The notes under the pieces are model-generated. The model saw nothing but the letters and a program-made list of their open reading frames with translations. It was not told the DNA's origin and did no database searches. 64,000 nt of DNA from Natronospirillum sp. Its GTDB lineage: Bacteria > Pseudomonadota > Gammaproteobacteria > Pseudomonadales > Natronospirillaceae. Both the position numbers and the translations under genes were made by a program. How positions within the stretch are numbered: position 1 is the first letter of the stretch; every line of letters starts with the position of its first letter. Positions 39,679 to 51,625 of this stretch are shown here, piece after piece. The stretch lies in assembly GCF_022565775.1 (NCBI RefSeq), contig NZ_JAIUMC010000004.1, positions 1 to 64,000 of the forward strand, read 5' to 3'.

Positions 39679-41560
39679 CGGGGATTCGCATCAGTCACGT
39701 CGCATTCAGGTATTGTCTCCTCGCCTGGCCAACCAGATTGCCGCAGGGGAGGTGGTTGAGCGTCCGGCCTCCGTGGTCAAAGAGTTGATGGAAAACAGCC
39801 TTGATGCAAAAGCCGACCGCATTCAGGTTGAACTGGAGCAGGGCGGCGTCAAACGGCTGCTGGTACGCGACAATGGTCGCGGCATCCCGGAGGACGACCT
39901 GGCGCTGGCGCTCAGCCGTCATGCCACCAGCAAGATTCACAGTCTCGACGACCTGGAATCAGTGCAGTCCATGGGCTTCCGGGGGGAGGCGCTGGCCTCG
40001 GTCAGTTCGGTCTCCCGCCTGACGCTGACCAGTCGTCATGAGGCGGCTGAGCAGGCCTGGCAGGCCCGCACCAGTGGGCGGGACATGGTGCCCGAAGTGG
40101 CCCCCGCGGCGCATCCGGTGGGTACCAGCGTTGAAGTCCATGATCTCTTCTTCAATACCCCGGCCCGCCGCCGCTTTCTCAAGACCGAGAAAACCGAATT
40201 CAATCACGTCGAAGAAGCCTTCAAACGCATTGCCCTGGGTCAGTGGGGCTGTTTTCTGAGCCTGAAACACAATGGCCGGGTGGTACACAGCCTCAAGGCC
40301 TGCCATTCGCGCCCCGAGCAGGAAAAGCGGGTAGCCGACCTTTGCTCCCCGGAGCTGATGCAACAGTGTGTGTTCATGGAAATGGAGCACCTGGGCATGC
40401 GCCTCTGGGGCTGGCTCGGACTGCCGACGTTCAATCGGCGTCAGGCCGACATGCAGTATTTCTTCGTCAACGGGCGTCCGGTGCGTGACCGGGTGGTCAG
40501 CCATGCGGTCAGGCAGGCCTACCGCGACGTGCTGTTCCATGGCCGGCATCCGGCCTATGTGCTGTATCTGGAACTGGACCCCGCGGGCGTTGACGTCAAT
40601 GTCCACCCGACCAAGCACGAAGTGCGTTTTCGCGAGTCGCGGCAGGTGCATGATTTTCTGTTTCGTACCCTGCATCGGGCGCTCGCCGAGGTCTCTCCGG
40701 ATACCCATCAGCCGGCGGCCAATTTGTCGGCGGCCACCCGAGAGCCGGAGATCAGGCCGGAACAGGGCAGTATGCCTCTGCGCGATCCTGGGTCGCAGTT
40801 TTCTGCTTCGGCGCCTGATCAGGGTGCCAGTGGGGGCGCTTCTGCCGGAATGGCACAGCCCACAGCCTTTGACAGCCCGGCCGCCCGCCACTGGCAACAG
40901 TCCAGAGCCCGCCCGGGCGTGGTGGCGGACCAGTTGGCCGCCTACCGGCAGTTGCATGCTGACGACGCCCGGGAGGCGCCGCCAATGGGATACGCGCTGG
41001 CACAGCTGCACGGTGTATACATTCTGGCGCAGAACCAGCACGGCCTGGTACTGGTCGACATGCATGCGGCTCATGAGCGGATTACCTACGAGCGCATGAA
41101 ACAGGCGATGGATGACAGTCGTATCGCAGGGCAGCCGGTACTGGTGCCGCCGGTGGTGCATGTGTCGCAGCGGGAGGCGGACGCCGCCGAAAACTTCAAT
41201 GACAGCTTCCGTGCTTTCGGGTTTGATGTGCGGCGCACCGGGCCGGAGCAGATTTCGGTCTATGAGGTGCCGGTGTTTCTGCCTGCCCAGCAGGTCGAGG
41301 ATCTGGTGCGTGATGTGCTGGCGGAACTGGTCCAGTTCGACACCAGTGATGCGATACTGGCCGCCCGTGATGGCATCCTGTCGACCATGGCCTGCCATGG
41401 TTCGGTGCGCGCCAACCGCAAGCTGACGGTGCCGGAAATGAATGCCCTGCTGCGTGACATGGAGATTACCGAACGCAGTGGCCAGTGCAATCACGGTCGC
41501 CCGACCTGGGTGCAACTGAGCATGTCAGAACTGGACCGGCTGTTTTTGCGAGGCCAGTAG
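39671..41560 (+). CDS. mutL: DNA mismatch repair protein MutL
   Basis: [29 protein letters not shown]...[18 protein letters not shown]...[12 protein letters not shown]. Confidence 0.97.
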   Translation: MADGDSHQSRRIQVLSPRLANQIAAGEVVERPASVVKELMENSLDAKADRIQVELEQGGVKRLLVRDNGRGIPEDDLALALSRHATSKIHSLDDLESVQSMGFRGEALASVSSVSRLTLTSRHEAAEQAWQARTSGRDMVPEVAPAAHPVGTSVEVHDLFFNTPARRRFLKTEKTEFNHVEEAFKRIALGQWGCFLSLKHNGRVVHSLKACHSRPEQEKRVADLCSPELMQQCVFMEMEHLGMRLWGWLGLPTFNRRQADMQYFFVNGRPVRDRVVSHAVRQAYRDVLFHGRHPAYVLYLELDPAGVDVNVHPTKHEVRFRESRQVHDFLFRTLHRALAEVSPDTHQPAANLSAATREPEIRPEQGSMPLRDPGSQFSASAPDQGASGGASAGMAQPTAFDSPAARHWQQSRARPGVVADQLAAYRQLHADDAREAPPMGYALAQLHGVYILAQNQHGLVLVDMHAAHERITYERMKQAMDDSRIAGQPVLVPPVVHVSQREADAAENFNDSFRAFGFDVRRTGPEQISVYEVPVFLPAQQVEDLVRDVLAELVQFDTSDAILAARDGILSTMACHGSVRANRKLTVPEMNALLRDMEITERSGQCNHGRPTWVQLSMSELDRLFLRGQ

Positions 41561-42508
41561 ATGACGCTGCCGGTGATCTGTCTGATGGGGCCGACGGCCT
41601 CCGGCAAGACGGGCTTGAGCATAGAGTTGGCGCAGGCCCTGAATGGCGAAATTGTCTCGGTGGACTCGGCGCTGATCTATCGCCAGATGAATATCGGCAC
41701 GGCCAAACCGGACCTACACGAGCGGGCCGGTGTACCGCATCACTTGATTGACATCCTGGACCCGGTCGAAAGCTATTCCGCACAGGATTTCCGCGACGAC
41801 GCGCTGGCGCTGATCGACACCATCAGGCAGCGCGGGCGTACCCCCATTCTGGTGGGAGGCACCATGCTGTATTTCCGCATCCTGCTGTCGCCCATGGCCC
41901 ACTTGCCGCCCGCTGATCCGAACCTCAGAGCCGAACTGGACGCACAGTTCCGGACGCAGGGGCCCACGGCCCTGCATGGCGAACTGCAGCGCCTCGACTC
42001 CGAAGCGGCGGCGGCCATTCATCCGCACAACCGGCAGCGCCTGATTCGTGCCGTCGAAGTGTGCCGGCTGACCGGTCAGCCGATGACGGCGCTTTGGCGA
42101 CGTGATCAGGTCTTGCCTGCGGCGGGCACGGTGAGCAATGACTTTCCCGGGCCGACCATACAACTGGCCGTGGCGCCTCGTGAACGCAAGACGCTGCACG
42201 GGCGGATAGAGAAGCGCTTTGACCGGATGCTCGCAAGCGGATTCGAGGACGAGGTGCGGGCGCTTTACGAGCGTGGCGACCTCACCGCCGAACATGCCTC
42301 GATGCGCTGCGTCGGGTACCGACAGATGTGGGATTATCTGTCCGGTCATTTGCCGTGGAGCGCCATGCGTGAGCGCGGCATTATCGCCACCCGGCAACTG
42401 GCCAAACGACAATTGACCTGGCTGCGAGGCTGGCGGAATGTCGAGCACTTTGATACTCTTGCGCCGGATTTGGCACGGCAGGTGCTAGAGGCCATTCGGC
42501 GCTCTTGA
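41561..42508 (+). CDS. miaA: tRNA dimethylallyltransferase MiaA
   Basis: LMGPTASGKTGLSIELAQALNGEIVSVDSALIYRQMNIGTAKP...VGGTMLYFRILL. Confidence 0.97.
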   Translation: MTLPVICLMGPTASGKTGLSIELAQALNGEIVSVDSALIYRQMNIGTAKPDLHERAGVPHHLIDILDPVESYSAQDFRDDALALIDTIRQRGRTPILVGGTMLYFRILLSPMAHLPPADPNLRAELDAQFRTQGPTALHGELQRLDSEAAAAIHPHNRQRLIRAVEVCRLTGQPMTALWRRDQVLPAAGTVSNDFPGPTIQLAVAPRERKTLHGRIEKRFDRMLASGFEDEVRALYERGDLTAEHASMRCVGYRQMWDYLSGHLPWSAMRERGIIATRQLAKRQLTWLRGWRNVEHFDTLAPDLARQVLEAIRRS

Positions 42509-42626
42509 GCACTGAATTTGAGGTTCAGCATCTGCTTCAGACAAAACATCGATGTCGGCTGTCCAGCAGGCAAATTACCAACCGCCGCAAAGGCCCGTGA
42601 AAAACGCTGTGGCCCTTGCGTCACTT

Positions 42627-42635
42627 TGCTATAGT
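42627..42635 (+). promoter_or_regulatory. Candidate extended -10 promoter upstream of hfq
   Basis: TGCTATAGT, about 150 nt upstream of the hfq ATG. Confidence 0.4.
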
Positions 42636-42786
42636 AGTGCAGGTATGGAGTAACAGAGCCCAAGTTGTTGTGCGGGCAGAGTCTTTGGAGGCTTGAAAAA
42701 GCATCCGGTACGGCTCTGTCAGGTGCTCTGCCGAGGTTGCTGAGAACAGCATCCTGATAACTACTAGAAGAATTGAGGAGTGAACC

Positions 42787-43023
42787 ATGTCCAAAGGACA
42801 AAGCCTTCAGGACCCCTATCTTAACTTTTTGCGCAAAGAGCGCATCCCTGTGTCTATTTTCCTGGTCAACGGGATCAAGCTGCAAGGCCAGATAGAGTCC
42901 TTTGATCAGTTCGTGATTCTGTTGAAAAACACAGTATCCCAGATGGTGTACAAGCATGCCATCTCCACCGTTGTTCCTTCGCGGCCGGTCAAGTTGCCGC
43001 AGCCCGAGGAGGACGAAGCCTGA
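42787..43023 (+). CDS. hfq: RNA chaperone Hfq (78 aa, short acidic C-terminal tip)
   Basis: [68 protein letters not shown]. Confidence 0.98.
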   Translation: MSKGQSLQDPYLNFLRKERIPVSIFLVNGIKLQGQIESFDQFVILLKNTVSQMVYKHAISTVVPSRPVKLPQPEEDEA

Positions 43024-43038
43024 TTGTGGAGAACCTGA

Positions 43039-44340
43039 TTGCTCTTTGAACGCGCCCAGGGCGGCGACCGGGCCATACTGGTCCATATCGACTTTCCAGA
43101 GGGTGATGAGCGCGAGGACGCCGCCGAATTCGTTGAATTGGTGAATTCGGCTGGCGCCGAACCCATGACGTTGATCACCACCCGTCGCAATACACCGCAT
43201 CCCAAGCTCTTTATCGGCTCCGGCAAGGTACAGGAGATCAAGGACGCCATCAGCGAATATGAAGCCGATGTCGTGCTGTTCAATCACAGCCTGTCACCTA
43301 GCCAGGAACGCAACATAGAACGGGAAGTGGAGTGTCGTGTGCTGGATCGCACCGGCCTGATTCTGGACATCTTTGCCCAGCGGGCACGCACCCATGAGGG
43401 CAAGCTTCAGGTTGAGCTGGCCCAGTTGCAGTACCAGTCGACCCGACTGGTGCGAGGCTGGACGCACCTGGAGCGCCAAAAGGGCGGTATCGGGCTGCGC
43501 GGACCGGGTGAAACCCAACTGGAAACGGACCGCCGCCTGCTGCGGGATCGGATCGTCCATATCCAGCGCCGACTGGGCAAGGTGGAAAAACAGCGTAATC
43601 AGGGGCGACGTTATCGGCAGCGCTCCGACACGCCGACAGTCGCGCTGGTGGGCTATACCAACGCCGGCAAGAGCACCCTGTTCAACGCGCTGACTGCTTC
43701 CAATGTGTATGCGGCAGACCAGTTGTTTGCCACGCTCGACCCGACGCTGCGCCGTCTGCAGGTCAAGGACCTGGGGCCGGTTGTACTGGCTGATACCGTG
43801 GGCTTTATCCGACACTTGCCGCACAAGCTGGTGGAGGCGTTCAAGGCGACTTTACAGGAAACAGCAGAAGCTGACCTTCTTTTACACGTCGTGGATTGCG
43901 CCGCCAGCGAGCGGGATGCGAACATAGAGCAGGTAAATGAAGTGTTAAGTGAACTCGGGGTTGCTGAAAAGCCGACTCTTCTGGTGTTCAATAAGGCGGA
44001 TTTGCTCGGCAAACCCGCCAATATTGACTTCACCGAGGACGGAGAGCCAGAACGGGTCTGGCTGTCCGCGCTGACTGGTGAAGGGTTCTCCCTGCTGCAA
44101 GACGCGATTGCGACGCGGCTCGGTGGTGATCTGTTCGCCGAGACGATCAGTGTGCCGCCCGCCTGGTCCGCATTGCGTGCGCAACTCTACAGCCTGGAGG
44201 CCGTGCAATCCGAGCGCTTTGACGACGAGGGGAACAGCCTGCTGGCCGTGCGCCTGCAGCGCAAGGACCTCCGTCGAGTACTGGGTCAGTGTGGTATTCC
44301 CGCCGGACATTATCTTGCAGAGCCGGAAACACTATACTAA
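43039..44340 (+). CDS. hflX: GTPase HflX (TTG start)
   Basis: RTGLILDIFAQRARTHEGKLQVELAQLQY...GGIGLRGPGETQLETDRR...ALVGYTNAGKSTLFNALT...DTVGFIRHLPH. Confidence 0.95.
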   Translation: MLFERAQGGDRAILVHIDFPEGDEREDAAEFVELVNSAGAEPMTLITTRRNTPHPKLFIGSGKVQEIKDAISEYEADVVLFNHSLSPSQERNIEREVECRVLDRTGLILDIFAQRARTHEGKLQVELAQLQYQSTRLVRGWTHLERQKGGIGLRGPGETQLETDRRLLRDRIVHIQRRLGKVEKQRNQGRRYRQRSDTPTVALVGYTNAGKSTLFNALTASNVYAADQLFATLDPTLRRLQVKDLGPVVLADTVGFIRHLPHKLVEAFKATLQETAEADLLLHVVDCAASERDANIEQVNEVLSELGVAEKPTLLVFNKADLLGKPANIDFTEDGEPERVWLSALTGEGFSLLQDAIATRLGGDLFAETISVPPAWSALRAQLYSLEAVQSERFDDEGNSLLAVRLQRKDLRRVLGQCGIPAGHYLAEPETLY

Positions 44341-44416
44341 TCGGGATTTCAAACAAACAGGCCCCGGGTGGCGGGGTAACGAACAATCAACCTGAACCTT
44401 AGAACTGGAGAAAACC

Positions 44417-45565
44417 ATGGCGTGGAATGAACCGCCTGATAACAGAAACAAAGATCAGGACCCCTGGGGACGACGCCCTAATGGAAATGGCAATCAGGGT
44501 GGCGGCCCACCTGACCTGGACCAGATTCTGGGTGAGTGGGGCAAAAAGCTGAACAGCATCCTGGGTGGCGGCAAGCGCTCTGGCGGTGGCGGGGGCGGCA
44601 GCTCCAGCGGCGGCGCTGGCCCTCAGAACATCAAGGGATTGGTGCTGGCAGCACTGATCGTCGTGCTGGGTGTGGGCCTCTACAATTCTTTCTACACCCT
44701 GGACGAACAGGAGCGGGGTGTGGTTCTGCGCTTTGGTACCTTCCACAAGCTGGAGATGCCCGGTCTGCGCTTCAAGCTGCCGCTGATCGATCAGGTGGAA
44801 AAGGTCAATGTCACCAACCTGCGGTCCTACAGCTATCAGGATCTGATGCTGACCGAGGACGAGAACATCGTGGATATCTCCATGACAGTGCAGTTCCTGG
44901 CTACTGATGCGCGGGCGTTCGCGCTCAATGTTCGTTCGCCTGAACGCAGCCTTGAAGATGCCGCCGACTCTGCACTGCGCCATGAAATGGGTGGTGTGAT
45001 CATGGATGAGGTGTTGACCGCCGGTCGAGCGCAGCTTGCGCTGAATGTGCGGGATCGCCTGCAGCGGTACCTGGATAACTATGGTGCCGGCATCGAGATT
45101 AGTGCGGTCAATATCCGTGAAGCCCGAGCCCCGCAGGAAGTCCAGGACGCCTATGATGATGTCATCCGGGCGCGTGAGGACGAACAGCGGTTGATCAACC
45201 AGGCGCAGTCCTACGCCAATGAGGTCGTGCCGCTGGCACGCGGTCAGGCGCAGCGGCAATTGGAAGAAGCGGAAGCCTACCGGGCCGAGCTGGTGGCTAC
45301 GGCAGAAGGTGATGCCTCGCGCTTCACCCAGTTGGCTGTCGAATATGCCAATGCACCCGAAGTGACCCGCGAGCGCCTGTATCTGGAGACCGTGTCCCGT
45401 ATCTACAGCGAGGTCAACAAGGTCATGCTGGACGTGCGTGAGGGCAGTAACAATCTGATGTATCTGCCATTGGACCGCCTGTCCAATGGAGCAAGCCGAA
45501 TGAGCGACGATGATATCGATCGTCTGAGTGAGCGGCTTGAACAGCGTTCACGCAACCGGAACTGA
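44417..45565 (+). CDS. hflK: FtsH protease modulator HflK
   Basis: MAWNEPPDNRNKDQDPWGRR...GPPDLDQIL; SPFH domain; adjacent to hflC. Confidence 0.95.
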   Translation: MAWNEPPDNRNKDQDPWGRRPNGNGNQGGGPPDLDQILGEWGKKLNSILGGGKRSGGGGGGSSSGGAGPQNIKGLVLAALIVVLGVGLYNSFYTLDEQERGVVLRFGTFHKLEMPGLRFKLPLIDQVEKVNVTNLRSYSYQDLMLTEDENIVDISMTVQFLATDARAFALNVRSPERSLEDAADSALRHEMGGVIMDEVLTAGRAQLALNVRDRLQRYLDNYGAGIEISAVNIREARAPQEVQDAYDDVIRAREDEQRLINQAQSYANEVVPLARGQAQRQLEEAEAYRAELVATAEGDASRFTQLAVEYANAPEVTRERLYLETVSRIYSEVNKVMLDVREGSNNLMYLPLDRLSNGASRMSDDDIDRLSERLEQRSRNRN

Positions 45566-45577
45566 GGGGAATAACCA

Positions 45578-46471
45578 ATGAGCACACGTAGCGTTACCAT
45601 ACTGGTTGTCCTGGGTCTGGTTGTTTTGCTGCTAAGCCAGACACTGTACATCGTGACCGAGAAAGAGCGCGCCATTCAGCTGCGCTTCGGTGAAGTGGTG
45701 GTTGATGACGTGCCTTCCGGTCTGCACTGGAAGGTGCCGTTTATCGACACCGTGGCCAAGTTCGACAGCCGCGTACTGACCAACAACTCGCAACCCGAGC
45801 GCTTCCTGACGGTTGGGCGTGAGAATCTGATCGTGGATGCCTTCGTCAAGTGGCGGGTGGATCGTCCGCGTGACTTTTATCGTGCCACGGCAGGTGATGA
45901 GTTTGCTGCCTCAGAGCGCCTGACCGCCATTGCCAACGATGCATTGCGCGCCGCCTTCGGTGTGCGCACCATCTTCGAGGTGGTTTCCGGCGATCGTGAC
46001 GAACTGATCCGAGAAGTGACGCGTCAGGTCGACGAGGCGGGCAGTTCTGCACTGGGTGTTGAGGTCGTGGACGTCCGGATCAAGCGGATCGACCTTCCGC
46101 AGGAAGTCAGCGCGGCGGTATTCAGCCGGATGGAATCGGACCGGGAGCGTGAAGCCCGTGAGATTCGTTCGCGTGGTGAAGAGCAGGCCGAAGGGATCCG
46201 CGCCAACGCTGATCGTCAGCGTACGGAAATCATCGCCAACGCCTATCGCCAGGCGCAGTTCGTCCGCGGTGAAGGTGATGCCGAGGCGGCACAGACCTAT
46301 GCCCAGGCTTTCGAGACTGACCGGGATTTCTATTCCTTCTGGCGCAGTCTGCAGGCCTACAACGATGCCTTCAGCAGTGACGACCTGTTCGTCATTGAGC
46401 CCGACAATGCGTTCTTCAGGTTCATGCATGATGCCAATGCAACAACGGGCATTACGCTGAGTGTTGAGTAA
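45578..46471 (+). CDS. hflC: FtsH protease modulator HflC
   Basis: YIVTEKERAIQLRFGEVV...GLHWKVPFIDTV...FLTVGRENLIVDAFVKWRV. Confidence 0.95.
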   Translation: MSTRSVTILVVLGLVVLLLSQTLYIVTEKERAIQLRFGEVVVDDVPSGLHWKVPFIDTVAKFDSRVLTNNSQPERFLTVGRENLIVDAFVKWRVDRPRDFYRATAGDEFAASERLTAIANDALRAAFGVRTIFEVVSGDRDELIREVTRQVDEAGSSALGVEVVDVRIKRIDLPQEVSAAVFSRMESDREREAREIRSRGEEQAEGIRANADRQRTEIIANAYRQAQFVRGEGDAEAAQTYAQAFETDRDFYSFWRSLQAYNDAFSSDDLFVIEPDNAFFRFMHDANATTGITLSVE

Positions 46472-46517
46472 GCACGAAAACGGGTGAGACTTGATCGCAT
46501 AAGCGGTATACTCCGGA

Positions 46518-46544
46518 AACCGGGCCAAACGGCCCGGTTTTTTG
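46518..46544 (+). terminator. Rho-independent terminator after hflC
   Basis: AACCGGGCC-aaac-GGCCCGGTTTTTTG. Confidence 0.85.
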
Positions 46545-46634
46545 TTGTCTGTGATCCGGGCTTTCGGGTCAGATGCGGTGAAATTCGTCGCGCTATGACA
46601 TGAGTACCAAACTGAGATCAGTATTCGATTCCCT

Positions 46635-47819
46635 ATGAGTCAGACCGACCGCTGGCTGTTGCCAGACGCCATTGAGGAGGTACAGCCTCCGCTGGCCGGA
46701 CATGTCGAGCGCCTGCGCCGACGCAGCCTCGATTATTTCGCCCGCTGGGGCTATGAGCTGGTGATGCCACCCCAGGCCGAGTTTCTGGAAAGTCTGCTGG
46801 CCGGCATGGCCAGTGACCTGGACCTTTTGACCTTCAAGGTAACCGACCAGCTGTCGGGCCGATTGCTGGGCATCAGCCCTGACCTGACGCAACAGGTGGC
46901 GCGCATGGACGCCCATAGTATCGGGCGTCAGGGGGTGGCACGGTACTGCTATTGCGCCCCGGTTCTGAATGCGCGCAAGGCCTCTCTGCTGAGTTCCCGC
47001 AATCCGCTGCAATTGGGTGCCGAGCTCTATGGCAGTGCCAATGCTGCGGCCGACCTGGAGATCATCTGCTTGATGGTCGGCCTGGCCGAAGATGTGGGAC
47101 TGGATCAACTGACGCTGGATGTGGGTCATGTCGGCATCTACCGGGCTTTGGTGGAGCCTCTGGAGTTGCGTCCGCAGCAGCGCGCGGAACTGTTTGATTT
47201 GATGCGCCAGCGGGCCTTGCCGGAACTGGAAGCCTGGTTGCACCGGGAAGTCGATGACGAAGACGCGCGCTCGGTGCTTTTGGCGCTGCCTGGCTGGTCC
47301 GGTGGCCCGGAAGTGCTGTCCGGCCTTCAGGAGCGTCTGGCGCGGTTCGCGGTTGCGGAGCCTCTGGCAGCGCTGCAGCAGTTGATTGCAACCCTGCAGG
47401 TCAGGTTGCCCGAAGTGTCGCTGCATGTTGACCTGGCCGAACTGCGCGACTTCAACTATCACACCGGTCTGGTGTTTTCGCTGTTCCATCGGCAACACGG
47501 GCATGCGATTGCCAAGGGTGGGCGCTACGACGACACGGGCGCAGCTTATGGCCGCTCGAGACCGGCGACCGGTTTTTCGGCCGATCTGAAGACGCTGGCC
47601 GGGCTGACGGCAGAGCGACGCAGTCGTCAGCCGCGCCGTATATTTGTCCCGGCTCAGGACGATGCCGGGCTGCAGTCTACAGTGCGCCAGTTGCGCGCTG
47701 AAGGCGAGGTGCTGATACAGGGATTTGGTGATGTCGAGGCCGAAGCCCGGTCTCTGGATTGTACCCATCGGCTGGCCGAGCACTCCGGTGCCTGGCATAT
47801 CATGCCGTTGGAAGACTGA
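46635..47819 (+). CDS. hisZ: ATP phosphoribosyltransferase regulatory subunit HisZ
   Basis: DRWLLPDAIEEVQPPLAGHVERLRRRSLDYFARWGYELVMPP...FNYHTGLVFSLF...GGRYDDTGAAYGRSRPATGFSADLK. Confidence 0.92.
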   Translation: MSQTDRWLLPDAIEEVQPPLAGHVERLRRRSLDYFARWGYELVMPPQAEFLESLLAGMASDLDLLTFKVTDQLSGRLLGISPDLTQQVARMDAHSIGRQGVARYCYCAPVLNARKASLLSSRNPLQLGAELYGSANAAADLEIICLMVGLAEDVGLDQLTLDVGHVGIYRALVEPLELRPQQRAELFDLMRQRALPELEAWLHREVDDEDARSVLLALPGWSGGPEVLSGLQERLARFAVAEPLAALQQLIATLQVRLPEVSLHVDLAELRDFNYHTGLVFSLFHRQHGHAIAKGGRYDDTGAAYGRSRPATGFSADLKTLAGLTAERRSRQPRRIFVPAQDDAGLQSTVRQLRAEGEVLIQGFGDVEAEARSLDCTHRLAEHSGAWHIMPLED

Positions 47820-47844
47820 ATGCAACGCTAACTGGAAGGGTTGA

Positions 47845-49149
<1,305 letters not shown>

Positions 49150-49163
49150 AGACGTGTTGTGCC

Positions 49164-49180
49164 GAGGCGTAAGACGCCTC
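49164..49180 (+). other. Intercistronic hairpin between purA and rnr
   Basis: GAGGCGT-aag-ACGCCTC, no U-tract. Confidence 0.5.
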
Positions 49181-49232
49181 AGCATGACCCGCTCAGTCCC
49201 CGGGCCGGCGAGGCGCGCGAGAGGAGTCATTT

Positions 49233-51581
49233 TTGAGTAGGAAGAACAACCGCAAGCAGGATGCACCACAACAGGATCCCTTTCTGGAGCGCGAAGCCGG
49301 CAAATACGAGACGCCGGTGCCCAGTCGGGAATTTCTGCTGCAATATCTGGCCGAGCGCCAGGGGCCTGCGACACATGCTGAACTGGTCGTTGAACTGGAC
49401 CTGCAGTCAGAGGAAGAAATCGAAGGTCTGCGCCGGCGGCTGATCGCCATGACCCGCGACGGTCAGGTGCTGTGCTCGCGTCAGGGCGCTTATGCCCTAG
49501 TCGATCGCATGAGCCTGATCCGTGGCCGTGTGCAAGGTCACCCTGATGGTCATGGGCTGCTTATTCCGGACGACGGCGGAGAGGCTCTGGCCTTGTCACA
49601 TCGCCAGATGAAGACCTGTTTCCACGGCGACCGGGTACTTGCCCGGCGCCTGGATACCAGCCAGCGCGGCCGACCGGAAGGCAAAATCGTTGAAGTGCTC
49701 GAGCGCAACACGGCACAGGTCGTGGGGCGCTATCACAGTGAATCCGGGGTGGCCTATGTGATCCCGGAAAATCCGCGTGTAGCGCATGATGTACTGGTGC
49801 CCGAGGGCAAGTCTGCTGGTGCCAGTGCCGGTGATATCGTGACCGTCAAGATCACCATCCAGCCCGACAGCCGCCGGCAGCCGGTCGGCGAGGTCATCGA
49901 AGTGCTGGGACGCTCAATGGCGCCCGGCATGGAAATCGACATTGCCCTGCGCAGTCATGATATTCCCTGGGAATGGCCGGATGACATCGACGCGCAACTG
50001 CGCTCGATTCCTGATGAAGTGCAGGAAAAGGATCTGGACAACCGCTTTGACCTGCGTGACCGACCCTTTGTCACGATAGACGGCGCCGACGCCCGCGATT
50101 TCGATGACGCTCTCTGCGCCAGTCGCAAGGTCAGCGGTGGCTGGCGGCTCTGGGTAGCCATTGCTGATGTCAGCCACTATATCCGGCCGGGTACACCGCT
50201 TGACCAGGAAGCCGAGCGGCGCGCCACCTCGGTCTACTTCCCGGAGCGGGTGGTGCCGATGTTGCCGGAGAAGCTCTCCAATGGGCTGTGCTCGCTGAAC
50301 CCGGCCGTCGACAGACTGGTCATGGTCTGTGAGATGAACATAGGCCGCAATGGTGAGGTTGATGATTACCAGTTCTATGAAGCCGTTATTCACAGCCATG
50401 CGCGCCTGACCTATGAACAGGTGTGGCAGTGGATGCAGGGCAGCCGGGAAGCCGTGCGCGACCAGGTGGTGATGGATGAACAGAAGGTTGAACGCACACT
50501 CAAGCATCTGGTGCAGATGCACAAGGTGTTCCGCAAGGCACGTGCTGTGCGCGGAGCTATGGACATCGAGACCATCGAGCCGCGCATCGTGTTCGGCGCG
50601 GACAAGAAAATCGAAAAGATCGTGCCCTATCAACGCAATGATGCCCACCGCATCATCGAAGAATGCATGCTGGCGGCCAACACCTGCACTGGCGACCTGT
50701 TGGAGGCTTCGGAGCTGCCTGCCCTGTATCGGGTCCATGACGGCCCGACAATAGAAAAGCTGGAGGCGCTGCGCGGCTATCTGGGCGAACTGGGGCTGGT
50801 ATTGCCTGGTGGCGATGACCCGGAACCCGAAGACTATCGCCATCTGATGAATCAGATTCAGGGGCGCCAGGACCGTGAGGCCATTCAGGGGATGATTCTG
50901 CGCAGCCTGTCTCAGGCCGTCTACCAGCCGGACAACCTGGGCCACTTTGGCCTGGCGTATGACGCCTATGCCCATTTCACTTCACCGATCCGGCGCTACC
51001 CCGATCTGCTGGTGCACCGGGCGATCAGGGCCCTGATCCGCAGCGGCCGACGCGGTGCCAGTGTGAAGCGCCCGCGCGGCATGGCGAAAGAGAATCTGGC
51101 CACCTATTATCCCTACGACGAGGGTCGCATGAACGCGCTGGGCGAGCACTGTTCGCACTGTGAGCGACGGGCCGACGATGCCACGCGGGATGTGCTGGCC
51201 TGGCTGAAGTGCGAATTCATGCAGGATCACATCGGTGACGTCTTCAATGGCAAGATCACGTCGGTACTGGGCTTCGGCCTGTTTGTACAGCTGGAAGAAT
51301 ACTGGATTGACGGTCTGATCCATGTCACCGCCCTGTCGCGCGACTATTATGTGTTCGATGCGGCGCGTCAGCGCCTGGTCGGCGAGCGCACCCGGGTGGT
51401 TCACCGCCTGGGCGATCCGGTACAGGTGCGGGTTGTGCGCGTCTCGCTCGACGATCGCAAGATCGACTTCGAGCTGGTGCCCGAGAAAAAGCCCAAGCAG
51501 GCGGATGATGACGCGCCGCTGCCCGGTGAAGGGCGCACCCGCAAGAAGCGGGCGCGCAAGAGCCGCAGACGACCCTATTGA
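49233..51581 (+). CDS. rnr: Ribonuclease R
   Basis: VTIDGADARDFDDALCA...YAHFTSPIRRYPDLLVHRAI; S1 domain; basic C-terminal tail; TTG start. Confidence 0.95.
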   Translation: MSRKNNRKQDAPQQDPFLEREAGKYETPVPSREFLLQYLAERQGPATHAELVVELDLQSEEEIEGLRRRLIAMTRDGQVLCSRQGAYALVDRMSLIRGRVQGHPDGHGLLIPDDGGEALALSHRQMKTCFHGDRVLARRLDTSQRGRPEGKIVEVLERNTAQVVGRYHSESGVAYVIPENPRVAHDVLVPEGKSAGASAGDIVTVKITIQPDSRRQPVGEVIEVLGRSMAPGMEIDIALRSHDIPWEWPDDIDAQLRSIPDEVQEKDLDNRFDLRDRPFVTIDGADARDFDDALCASRKVSGGWRLWVAIADVSHYIRPGTPLDQEAERRATSVYFPERVVPMLPEKLSNGLCSLNPAVDRLVMVCEMNIGRNGEVDDYQFYEAVIHSHARLTYEQVWQWMQGSREAVRDQVVMDEQKVERTLKHLVQMHKVFRKARAVRGAMDIETIEPRIVFGADKKIEKIVPYQRNDAHRIIEECMLAANTCTGDLLEASELPALYRVHDGPTIEKLEALRGYLGELGLVLPGGDDPEPEDYRHLMNQIQGRQDREAIQGMILRSLSQAVYQPDNLGHFGLAYDAYAHFTSPIRRYPDLLVHRAIRALIRSGRRGASVKRPRGMAKENLATYYPYDEGRMNALGEHCSHCERRADDATRDVLAWLKCEFMQDHIGDVFNGKITSVLGFGLFVQLEEYWIDGLIHVTALSRDYYVFDAARQRLVGERTRVVHRLGDPVQVRVVRVSLDDRKIDFELVPEKKPKQADDDAPLPGEGRTRKKRARKSRRRPY

Positions 51582-51625
51582 TCTGCCCTCCGGGGCAGCA
51601 TTAAAGGGAGCAGAGGAGTCACATC

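Noticed and set aside
39959-41515. 518-aa minus-strand ORF opposite mutL
   Set aside because: Low-complexity H/R/G/Q-rich translation typical of antisense frames in GC-rich genes; mutL on the opposite strand is unambiguous
44560-44630. Gly/Ser-rich repeat tract in hflK as a possible recombination or phase-variable repeat
   Set aside because: Not a perfect nucleotide repeat; Gly-rich linkers are normal in HflK N-termini
49914-50975. 353-aa minus-strand ORF opposite rnr
   Set aside because: Antisense shadow ORF of a clear RNase R gene; no domain motifs
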